A stretch of DNA of 19,791 bases, from positions 1-19,791 of the forward strand of contig SXHT01000307.1 of the NCBI GenBank assembly GCA_005773095.1, in the 5' to 3' direction. Below, one piece after another: positions 13,913-19,791 of this stretch. Made by a program: the position numbers and the translations under genes. How positions within the stretch are numbered: the first letter of the stretch is position 1; every line of letters begins with the position of its first letter. The DNA comes from Planctomycetaceae bacterium. Lineage in GTDB: Bacteria; Planctomycetota; Planctomycetia; Pirellulales; PALSA-1355. The notes beneath the pieces are model-generated. The model had not been told where the DNA came from and searched no databases. It saw only the letters and a list, made by a program, of their open reading frames with translations.

Positions 13913-15148
13913 ATGAAGACATCCTTTGCTCGCCATTTGCTTACGATGACATTCTTGTTGCGCGCTTCCACCCTCTCCGCCCTGGAGATCAGCTCCCTGC
14001 TATCGGAGAGGGGTATTGAATCTGACTCGGTCGTGCTCGGTATGCGGGTCACATCGAATACGGGGCTCCATCTCGCCTCGGTGCAGGAAAGTATTTTCCA
14101 CTCAGGTTCCGGCAGTGGTTTAGATTCAGGTTCCGGCGCTGGACTGACTTCTGCGTCGGGGCCCACGCTGAATCTGGGAACCTTTGACATCCAGATTAAC
14201 GCAGGCGCAACGCTGGCTGGCAATGCGCCCGCACTGGCCGCCTTCAATCGCGCGGCCCTGCAGTGGGAAAACCGCATTGCCGATCCGATCACCGTCAAAA
14301 TCAATGCGGATTTGGCATCGCTTGGCGCGGGAATCCTCGGTTCCACGGTACCCGTGTTAATCACCGGTTCTTACGATTCCCTTCGAGGTCCCATGGTGGC
14401 GGACGCCGCGGACGAAGCGGACGATGCGATTGTTGCGTCGGTTCCCACCGCGGCAGGGTTTTCGGGATTATTGCCAGTCGGGTTCAGCTTTACTGGCGAT
14501 ATTGTGGCCACCAAAGCTAACCTCAAAGCCATGGGGTTCTCGACGGCACTTCTCGACGGAATTGCGTTTACGACGAATGACGCCACCATTAGGTTCAGCA
14601 CCAATTTCACTTTCGATTTTGATAACTCGGATGGCGTCACGGCCGGCCAAACTGATTTTGAGACCGTCGCCGCGCACGAAATCGGCCATGCACTTGGCTT
14701 TTTCTCCTTCGTTGATGTGATTGATCCCCTTGTCAACGCTGGCACTCCGGACGCAGTTGACGTTTCTCCGCTGGACTTGTTCCGCTTTGAAGAGGGCACA
14801 GCGAACGATCCCGCGACGGTGGCTGAATTCGCCACGTTTCCGCGAAGTATTCAGCCCAACGTTGCCGCCAACACCGACGAAATTGCCAACGAATGGCGAA
14901 TGTCGACGGGGCGCCTCACCGGCGATGCTCGTCAGGCAAGCCACTGGCGCGATGACGCCCTCAGCGGTACGCTGATCGGCGTCATGGACCCCTCCTTGAG
15001 CACGGGTCTCGTGGAACTGGTCGATTTCCCGGATTTCCGCGCTTTGGATCTGATCGGGTACGAGATCATCCCTGAACCCGGTTCCTTTCTGCTGTTGGCG
15101 ATAGGTGTGGTCGGCATCGCCGCCGCTCGGCGGCATCGTACTCGCTGA
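13913..15148 (+). CDS. secreted HExxH metalloprotease with PEP-CTERM sorting signal
   Basis: The start is taken as ATG 13913 (411 residues); a TTG at 13892 is possible, and neither has a strong ribosome binding site. The N-terminus MKTSFARHLLTMTFLLRAS looks like a signal peptide. A Gly/Ser-rich stretch lies at 64-81. The zinc motif HEIGHALGFFS is at 255-265, with Ser where metzincins have the third His and Asp268 just beyond. The segment ASHWRDD (343-349) and GVMDP (356-360) resemble the NF038122-type metalloprotease family. The C-terminus is a PEP-CTERM signal: PEPGS (388-392), a hydrophobic helix, then ARRHRTR. PEP-CTERM proteins are exported and processed at the membrane by an exosortase, which must be encoded elsewhere. 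It is convergent with dapA, with a 22-bp gap. The substrate is unknown. Confidence 0.8.
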   Translation: MKTSFARHLLTMTFLLRASTLSALEISSLLSERGIESDSVVLGMRVTSNTGLHLASVQESIFHSGSGSGLDSGSGAGLTSASGPTLNLGTFDIQINAGATLAGNAPALAAFNRAALQWENRIADPITVKINADLASLGAGILGSTVPVLITGSYDSLRGPMVADAADEADDAIVASVPTAAGFSGLLPVGFSFTGDIVATKANLKAMGFSTALLDGIAFTTNDATIRFSTNFTFDFDNSDGVTAGQTDFETVAAHEIGHALGFFSFVDVIDPLVNAGTPDAVDVSPLDLFRFEEGTANDPATVAEFATFPRSIQPNVAANTDEIANEWRMSTGRLTGDARQASHWRDDALSGTLIGVMDPSLSTGLVELVDFPDFRALDLIGYEIIPEPGSFLLLAIGVVGIAAARRHRTR

Positions 15149-15170
15149 TCTTTGCTCCCGACCTCCTGCT

Positions 15171-16058
15171 TCACAGCAGCCCATAGGCGGCCAGTGTTTG
15201 ACGGAGCTTGTATTCGCCATCCCCGTCGAGCGGCGTCATGGGCATGCGCAACTCGCCGGGGTCGCGGCCGAGCAGTTTCATCGCGGCTTTGATGGGGATT
15301 GGATTGGTTGACAGTCCGAGCATGTCACGGCAGAGCGGGAATAGTTTTCGGTGCCACTTGCGCGCCCCCGCCCAATCGCCAGCGTCGAACGCCTTGATCA
15401 GCGCGATCACGTCCTTCGGCACGATATTACCCACCACGGAGATTACGCCGCGACCACCCAGTGCCAACAGCGGCAGCGTCAGGCTATCGTCGCCGCTGAG
15501 CACGGTCAGATTCGTGCTCTGCAAAATTTGCGAGGCCTGATCCATCGAGCCGGTGGCTTCCTTGAGCATGGCGATGTTCGGCAACTCAGCCATGCGGATG
15601 ATCGTCTCCGGCTCGATGTTCTTCGCCGTGCGGCCGGGAATGTTGTAGATACAGATCGGAATTCCCACCGCCTCAGCCAACGCCTTGAAGTGCTGATAGA
15701 ATCCTTCCTGCGTGGGTTTGTTGTAGTAGGGTCCGACGACGAGTGCCGCGTCTGCCCCTGCCTTCTGAGCGAACTTACTGAGCCGCAACGCTTCGGAGGT
15801 GCTGTTCGACCCCGTACCGGCCATGACTTTAACTCTGCCGGCGGCGATTTCGACGACCGACGCAATCACGCGCTCGTGTTCGTCGTGGCTCAAGGTCGGC
15901 GATTCGCCCGTCGTGCCCACCGGAACCAGGCAGGTCGTGCCAGCCGCTATTTGAAACTCAATTTGCGCGCGAAGCAGTTGAGTATCGATCTGGCCATCGC
16001 GAAACGGAGTGGTAATGGCTACGGAAAGACCGGCGAACGCTTCGGCTCGGGTGGGCAT
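15171..16058 (-). CDS. dapA: 4-hydroxy-tetrahydrodipicolinate synthase
   Basis: The 295-residue protein starts at ATG 16058 with GGAG 11 bases upstream. It condenses pyruvate with aspartate semialdehyde in the first committed step to diaminopimelate and lysine. Key residues sit where the E. coli enzyme has them, shifted by five: Thr49-Thr50 in GTTGES (48-53), Tyr112 in YYNKP (111-115), Tyr138 and Arg143 in YNIPGR (138-143), and the Schiff-base Lys166 in MLKEATG (164-170). The length is standard for the TIM-barrel family. Related aldolases (N-acetylneuraminate lyase, KDG aldolase) share the fold, but the Tyr/Arg/Thr set favours DapA. It follows pdxJ on the same strand, with a hairpin repeat in the 134-bp spacer. 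Confidence 0.93.
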   Translation of the reverse strand: MPTRAEAFAGLSVAITTPFRDGQIDTQLLRAQIEFQIAAGTTCLVPVGTTGESPTLSHDEHERVIASVVEIAAGRVKVMAGTGSNSTSEALRLSKFAQKAGADAALVVGPYYNKPTQEGFYQHFKALAEAVGIPICIYNIPGRTAKNIEPETIIRMAELPNIAMLKEATGSMDQASQILQSTNLTVLSGDDSLTLPLLALGGRGVISVVGNIVPKDVIALIKAFDAGDWAGARKWHRKLFPLCRDMLGLSTNPIPIKAAMKLLGRDPGELRMPMTPLDGDGEYKLRQTLAAYGLL

Positions 16059-16135
16059 GATGGATCGGCTCCGCGACAGATGGATTGGAAAAAAATAATA
16101 GCGCGCCTGCCGCGAAGTGTAAACCCAATCGCGCT

Positions 16136-16188
16136 GAAGTTCCGCCTTCAGGCGGTGCCGAATTGCCGCCTCAAGGCGAAACTCCTAC
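16136..16188. repeat. REP-like inverted hairpin pair between pdxJ and dapA
   Basis: Two inverted arms face each other: AGTTCCGCCTTCAGGCGG (16138-16155) and CCGCCTCAAGGCGAAACT (16166-16183), matching at 16 of 18 positions. Each arm can also fold alone (CCGCC/GGCGG). The pdxJ-proximal arm is headed by GTAGGAG on the minus strand (16188-16182). The pair starts four bases after the pdxJ stop codon and could act as a terminator, attenuator or stabilising structure. Confidence 0.8.
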
Positions 16189-16192
16189 AGAC

Positions 16193-16909
16193 TCACTCCA
16201 CGAGCTTCTTCATCTCGCGCACAGCTTGCTCGAAGCCGACCATGATCGCTCGGGCCACAATGCTATGCCCGATGTTAAGTTCCGATATTCCGGCGATCGC
16301 GGCGACCGGCCGCACATTGCGATACGTCAGGCCATGGCCGGCGTGCAGCGTCAGGCCCAGATCGAGCACTTGCTGCGCAGCGCGGCGAAGCTTTGCTAAC
16401 TCCAGCGCTTGTTTGCCTTCCTCGCCGGTCGCCTCGGCGTAGGCACCGGTATGCAATTCGATGGCTTGCGCGCCCAAGCCCGCCGCTGCCGCGATCTGCT
16501 TTTCTTCCGGGTCGAGAAACAGGCTCACGATGATTCCCGCATCGCGCAACCGTTTAATCGTATCCGCCACGCGCTGGCGGTGGGTGACAATTTCGAGCCC
16601 CCCTTCGGTGGTCAGCTCCTGGCGCTTCTCGGGAACCAGGGTCGCCTGGTCGGGACGGGTCTGGCAGGCGATGGTCACGATATCCGGATTGCAGGCAAGT
16701 TCCAGGTTGAGCTTGACGGTCACCGTCTCGCGGAGGACTCGCAAATCGCGGTCCTGAATGTGCCGGCGGTCTTCGCGCAAATGCAGGGTAATGCCGTCGG
16801 CGCCCCCCAGTTGCGCGAGTGTTGCCGCCCAAACCGGGTCGGGCTCGTTCGTGCGCCGCGCCTGTCGCACGGTAGCCACATGATCAATGTTGACGCCAAG
16901 TTCAGCCAT
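16193..16909 (-). CDS. pdxJ: pyridoxine 5'-phosphate synthase
   Basis: The start is ATG 16909, giving 238 residues, the normal PdxJ length. An upstream in-frame TTG (16927) would add six residues unlike the family. PdxJ joins 1-deoxyxylulose 5-phosphate and 3-amino-2-oxopropyl phosphate to form pyridoxine 5'-phosphate, the last ring-building step of the DXP-dependent vitamin B6 route. Visible motifs are GVNIDHVATVRQAR (5-18), GITLHLREDRRHI with His43, Glu70 in NLELA, and HAGHGLTYRNV with His192. These correspond to the catalytic His, Glu and His of the E. coli enzyme. No clear ribosome binding site precedes the ATG. dapA lies downstream on the same strand, and upstream is a 559-bp divergent spacer shared with glutamine synthetase. 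Confidence 0.94.
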   Translation of the reverse strand: MAELGVNIDHVATVRQARRTNEPDPVWAATLAQLGGADGITLHLREDRRHIQDRDLRVLRETVTVKLNLELACNPDIVTIACQTRPDQATLVPEKRQELTTEGGLEIVTHRQRVADTIKRLRDAGIIVSLFLDPEEKQIAAAAGLGAQAIELHTGAYAEATGEEGKQALELAKLRRAAQQVLDLGLTLHAGHGLTYRNVRPVAAIAGISELNIGHSIVARAIMVGFEQAVREMKKLVE

Positions 16910-16923
16910 TGCGGAGTCAGGAA

Positions 16924-17097
16924 TCAAAAACCAGGAATCAGGAGTCTGCGGGGCCCGACCGTGAGATTATCAGCATCCACGGTTGTTGTCGCCAGAGGTG
17001 ATTTTGTTCTGTTGAGCGGTCGTGGAACCTCAAGGGGGATGCCCGTCGTTTCCAGATCATCCGTTAGGACGGAATGAACCTGAGCAACTCCCTTCAT
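16924..17097 (-). CDS. possible 57-residue small ORF upstream of pdxJ
   Basis: ATG 17097 opens a 57-codon frame (begins MKGVAQVHSVLTDDLETTGI) ending at TGA 16924, 14 bases before the pdxJ ATG. Only a weak AGG precedes the start. No family is recognised. Its position suggests a leader peptide or a chance frame; the tail overlaps a small direct repeat (ATTCCTG). Little else is seen between 16910 and 17130. Confidence 0.2.
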   Translation of the reverse strand: MKGVAQVHSVLTDDLETTGIPLEVPRPLNRTKSPLATTTVDADNLTVGPRRLLIPGF

Positions 17098-17130
17098 GAT
17101 ACCTGCAAGGTTTGGGGTAAGTGGCAGCGT

Positions 17131-17289
17131 TGGCTGCGGTTGCTGGGCCCTTGCAGTGTTCTACATTCGGCAACCTGGTAGGGCCGGCTTTGCCGGCCGT
17201 GGATGGGAAAGTCACGCGAATCCGGCCCGCACAGCCGGCCCTACAGCGGATAACTGAATGGCCGTGGCTGCGGTTGTCGGGCCCTTGCA
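17131..17289. repeat. composite REP-like repeat, copy C, flanked by 25-bp direct repeats
   Basis: The 67-bp core (17178-17244) has GTAG and CTAC ends. It carries one perfect hairpin, GGCCGGCTTTGCCGGCC (17182-17198), and one inverted arm with a single mismatch (17224-17240). The right near-terminal sequence ACTGAATGGCC (17253-17263) matches copy A. A 25-bp sequence at 17131-17155 recurs at 17265-17289 with 23 of 25 identical. The repeat sits in the pdxJ-glnN divergent spacer, upstream of the sigma54-type promoter. Confidence 0.9.
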
Positions 17290-17371
17290 AGCCCGTGCGG
17301 TTTTGCTAAGTTGTGATGCTTCCGTCGGCTGCCGCGCGTTGCAACGATTCGCCAGGGTTTGGCGGGCCTCC

Positions 17372-17385
17372 GGCACGCCACTTGC
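17372..17385 (+). promoter_or_regulatory. sigma54-type -24/-12 promoter of the glutamine synthetase gene
   Basis: The sequence reads GGCACG, four bases, then TTGC (17372-17385). It matches the RpoN core (TGGCACG-N4-TTGC) at every position from the -24 GG to the -12 GC with exact spacing; only the flanking T before GG is replaced. Transcription would start near 17397, leaving a leader of about 72 bases. Sigma54 control of ammonia assimilation is well established in other bacteria and fits the gene. No enhancer site for an NtrC-type activator was recognised. Confidence 0.65.
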
Positions 17386-17456
17386 GTTAGCCCCCCCACG
17401 GATTGTCCTGCGCGATCGCGCCACCAGGGTGTCCTTTTTGTCCTTCTGATTCGCTT

Positions 17457-17461
17457 AGGAG
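17457..17461 (+). promoter_or_regulatory. ribosome binding site fixing a TTG start
   Basis: AGGAG is followed by seven bases and the TTG at 17469. The nearer ATG at 17464 is only two bases from this signal and reads ATG-CCT-TGA, a two-codon frame that overlaps the TTG, so the TTG is preferred. Confidence 0.75.
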
Positions 17462-17468
17462 AAATGCC

Positions 17469-19643
17469 TTGAAGAACGCACGACAAGATGCGATTGCCGC
17501 CGTGACCAATTATCACTCGAATGGCGCGGCCTTGGACTTTCGCAAGACTCCCTCGGGAGAGGTTTTCGCCGCGAATGTTTTTAGCGATCAGGTCATGAAG
17601 GATCGCCTTCCCAAGCCCGTTTACAAAGCCTTGCAAAAGACGATCAAGCACGGGGCCAGGCTTGAGCCGAATATTGCCGATGCCGTGGCCTTGGCCATGA
17701 AGGATTGGGCCATCGAAAAGGGGGCCACGCACTACGCCCACGTGTTCTATCCACTGACGGGCATCACCGCGGAAAAGCACGACAGTTTTCTGAATCCGAC
17801 CGACGACGGCAGCGCCGTCGCCGAATTCGGCGGCAAGGAGCTCATTCAGGGCGAGCCGGACGCATCCAGCTTTCCCTCGGGCGGCATTCGGGCCACGTTT
17901 GAAGCCCGCGGCTACACGGCCTGGGACCCGACCAGCCCCGCGTACATTCTGGAGAATCCGAACGGCACCACGCTCTGCATTCCCACGGCGTTCTGCTCCT
18001 GGACGGGCGAGGCGCTGGACAAGAAAACGCCGCTCTTGCGTTCGATGCAGGCGCTGAATAAGGAAGCCACGCGAATTCTGAGGCTTTTCGGTCACAAGGA
18101 CACGACGCCCGTGATGGCCTCGGCCGGTCCTGAGCAGGAATACTTTTTGATCGATCGCAACTTTTACTTCAGCCGGCCCGACCTGATCACCTGCGGCCGC
18201 ACGCTGTTTGGCGCCAAGCCGCCCAAGGGTCAGGAATTTGAAGATCAATACTTCGGAGCGATTCCCGAGCGCGTGTTGGCGTGCATGCTGGAGACCGAGC
18301 GCGAGCTGTACAAGTTGGGCGTGCCGGTAAAGACCCGTCACAACGAAGTTGCCCCGTCACAGTACGAAATCGCCCCGGTGTATGAAAACGCCAACGTGGC
18401 GACCGATCACCAGCAAGCGATCATGCTGACCTTGCAAAACGTGGCCAAGAAGTACGGCATGGCCTGTCTGCTGCACGAGAAGCCGTTTGCCGGCATCAAT
18501 GGCAGTGGCAAGCACGTCAATTGGTCGCTGGGCTGCAACCTGGGCAACCTGCTGGAGCCGGGTGCAACCCCGCACGACAACGCCCAGTTCCTGGTGATCT
18601 GCGCGGCGGTGATTCGTGCCGTGCATCTGCACAGCGACCTGCTCCGAGTGGCCGTGGCCTTCAGCGGCAACGACCATCGTTTGGGCGCCAACGAAGCTCC
18701 ACCGGCGATCATCTCCATCTTCTTGGGCGATCAGTTGGCCGACATCTTTGAGCAACTCGAAAAGGGGGACGCAAAGTCCAGCAAGCAAGCCGGCACGCTC
18801 ACCGTGGGTGTCGACACGTTGCCGCCGCTGCCCAAGCACGCCGGCGACCGCAATCGCACAAGCCCGTTCGCCTTTACCGGCAACAAATTCGAGTTCCGCG
18901 CGGTTGGTTCGAGCCAGTCGATCGCCGGTCCGCTGGTGGTGCTCAACACCATCGTCGCCGAGAGTCTTGACTACATCGCCACCAGGCTGGAGCAAGGCAC
19001 GGGCGGAGACCCAGGCAAGCTCAACGCCGAAGTGCAAAAGGTGGTACAGGAGATCGCCGCCAGGCACAAAGGCATCATCTTCAACGGCAACAACTACTCG
19101 GAAGAGTGGCATCATGAAGCCGAGAATCGCGGCCTGCCGAATCTGCGAAACACGCTCGCAGCATTGCCGGCGCTGCTCGCTCCCAAGAACATCGCCGTGT
19201 TCAGCAAGTACGGCGTGCTCAGCGAGCGCGAAGTCCACAGCCGCTACGAGATCTACATGGAGCGGTACTGCAAGGACATTCATAGCGAAGCGTCGTGCGC
19301 GCTCAGCATGGCCAAGACCATGATCCTGCCGGCCGCGTATCGCTATCAGGGCGAATTGGCCGGCACGGCGGCTTCGCTCAAGGCCGTCAGCATGAACGCC
19401 CACTTGGGCACGCTGGAAAGCGTCACCGAGCTGGTGGCCGAGCTGGAAGAAACCATCGACAAGCTGGATGAAGCCCTCGAGCATCATGTCAGCGGCGATG
19501 TGGCTGCTCACGCCAGGCACTACAATGACACGGTGATTCCCGCGATGACCGCCGTCCGCACCGTGGCGGACAAACTGGAGCAAATTGTCGCCGACGACCT
19601 CTGGCCGCTGCCGACATACCGTGAAATGTTGTTCATCAAGTAG
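17469..19643 (+). CDS. glnN: glutamine synthetase type III
   Basis: The 724-residue protein starts at TTG 17469, chosen because of AGGAG seven bases upstream; a longer frame to 17403 has no such signal. It makes glutamine from glutamate, ammonia and ATP in the cytoplasm. The length of about 720 residues and the motifs are those of GSIII (GlnN), not the 450-residue type I. They include SSFPSGGIRATFEARGYTAW (133-152), GPEQEYFLID (220-229), NEVAPSQYE (292-300), NGSGKHVNWS (344-353), NDHRLGANEAPPA (401-413) and NRTSPFAFTGNKFEFRA (462-478). The C-terminal helical region is complete, ending at TAG 19643. A sigma54-type promoter implies nitrogen control. No adenylylation site is expected in this type. 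It stands alone, with a MITE-like repeat and a hairpin downstream. Confidence 0.94.
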   Translation: MKNARQDAIAAVTNYHSNGAALDFRKTPSGEVFAANVFSDQVMKDRLPKPVYKALQKTIKHGARLEPNIADAVALAMKDWAIEKGATHYAHVFYPLTGITAEKHDSFLNPTDDGSAVAEFGGKELIQGEPDASSFPSGGIRATFEARGYTAWDPTSPAYILENPNGTTLCIPTAFCSWTGEALDKKTPLLRSMQALNKEATRILRLFGHKDTTPVMASAGPEQEYFLIDRNFYFSRPDLITCGRTLFGAKPPKGQEFEDQYFGAIPERVLACMLETERELYKLGVPVKTRHNEVAPSQYEIAPVYENANVATDHQQAIMLTLQNVAKKYGMACLLHEKPFAGINGSGKHVNWSLGCNLGNLLEPGATPHDNAQFLVICAAVIRAVHLHSDLLRVAVAFSGNDHRLGANEAPPAIISIFLGDQLADIFEQLEKGDAKSSKQAGTLTVGVDTLPPLPKHAGDRNRTSPFAFTGNKFEFRAVGSSQSIAGPLVVLNTIVAESLDYIATRLEQGTGGDPGKLNAEVQKVVQEIAARHKGIIFNGNNYSEEWHHEAENRGLPNLRNTLAALPALLAPKNIAVFSKYGVLSEREVHSRYEIYMERYCKDIHSEASCALSMAKTMILPAAYRYQGELAGTAASLKAVSMNAHLGTLESVTELVAELEETIDKLDEALEHHVSGDVAAHARHYNDTVIPAMTAVRTVADKLEQIVADDLWPLPTYREMLFIK

Positions 19644-19667
19644 TCTTCGCAACGGGGCCCGCGGGCC

Positions 19668-19762
19668 GGGGACTGGCTCATTTTCCCGGCGAATTCGCGA
19701 GGGGCGCCTCGTTCTGTTGGCGGGTTGCCCAACGTGGTTCCCGGGAAAATGTGCCTGTCCCC
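19668..19762. repeat. MITE-like repeat, copy 2, intact terminal inverted repeats
   Basis: This 95-bp element has 22-bp ends (19668-19689 and 19741-19762) that are inverted repeats matching 20 of 22. They begin GGGGAC and contain CATTTTCCCGG. The interior shares GGGTTGCCCAACGTGGTTCC (19723-19742) with copy 1 at 12576-12664, which is in opposite orientation. It begins 25 bases after the glutamine synthetase stop codon. No open frame is inside, so any mobility would need a transposase in trans. Confidence 0.88.
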
Positions 19763-19766
19763 CTCT

Positions 19767-19784
19767 CCTGGCCTTTCGGCCAGG
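19767..19784 (+). terminator. hairpin downstream of glutamine synthetase
   Basis: CCTGGCC (19767-19773) and GGCCAGG (19778-19784) form a perfect 7-bp stem with loop TTTC. No uridine run follows before the window ends, so intrinsic termination is only possible, and the hairpin may belong to the repeat next to it. Confidence 0.4.
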
Positions 19785-19791
19785 ATCTGAG

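Noticed and set aside
17241..18341. Long minus-strand frames opposite glutamine synthetase, together with 18357-19652
   Set aside because: They are complementary shadows of a complete, motif-rich gene.

Overview
The window reads as a chromosomal segment of a GC-rich member of the Planctomycetota, most like Pirellulales. This is inferred from family content, because no rRNA or marker gene is present. The pointers are a PEP-CTERM-tagged metalloprotease, a large type III glutamine synthetase, a thioredoxin/beta-propeller lipoprotein, a 2-oxoacid oxidoreductase of NifJ type split into two genes, GxxExxY gene remnants, and intergenic spaces full of short palindromic repeats. No tRNA, rRNA, CRISPR array, transposase or prophage gene was found.

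Layout. Positions 1-7087 (minus strand) hold a ferredoxin-linked 2-oxoacid metabolism cluster, transcribed in the order porA-like, porB-like, CBS-domain protein, korA, korB (korB is cut by the window start). A candidate sigma70-type promoter lies at 7197-7224. Positions 7546-9960 (minus) encode a secreted or lipid-anchored protein with an N-terminal LolA/DUF2092-like region, a TlpA-like thioredoxin domain and a C-terminal propeller. Divergent from it (plus) are a LarA-like gene lacking the recognisable lactate racemase active-site motifs and, overlapping it by ATGA, a YgfZ-type folate-binding protein. Positions 12493-13188 are a repeat-rich strip with two broken GxxExxY fragments. Then come an unrecognised small protein (13189-13674, minus), a PEP-CTERM zinc metalloprotease (13913-15148, plus), dapA and pdxJ (minus), and glnN-type glutamine synthetase (17469-19643, plus), which has a strong sigma54-type -24/-12 promoter match.

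How the genes work together. The por/kor block would decarboxylate pyruvate or a related 2-oxoacid, and 2-oxoglutarate, to acyl-CoA while reducing ferredoxin; the CBS protein is a plausible adenylate-sensing partner. The dapA-pdxJ pair is biosynthetic (lysine/diaminopimelate and vitamin B6). The glutamine synthetase assimilates ammonia and is probably under nitrogen control.

The least ordinary content is between the genes. Three unrelated sets of small hairpins carry the 5'-GTAG head typical of REP elements mobilised by RAYT (REP-associated tyrosine) transposases. One set shows base-pair-preserving stem changes between copies. One set is embedded in a larger composite repeat with near-terminal inverted repeats, flanking direct repeats, and 30-bp or 90-bp tandem expansions. 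A further MITE-like family with 22-bp terminal inverted repeats occurs twice in opposite orientation. An 11-bp tandem array contains the korA stop codon.
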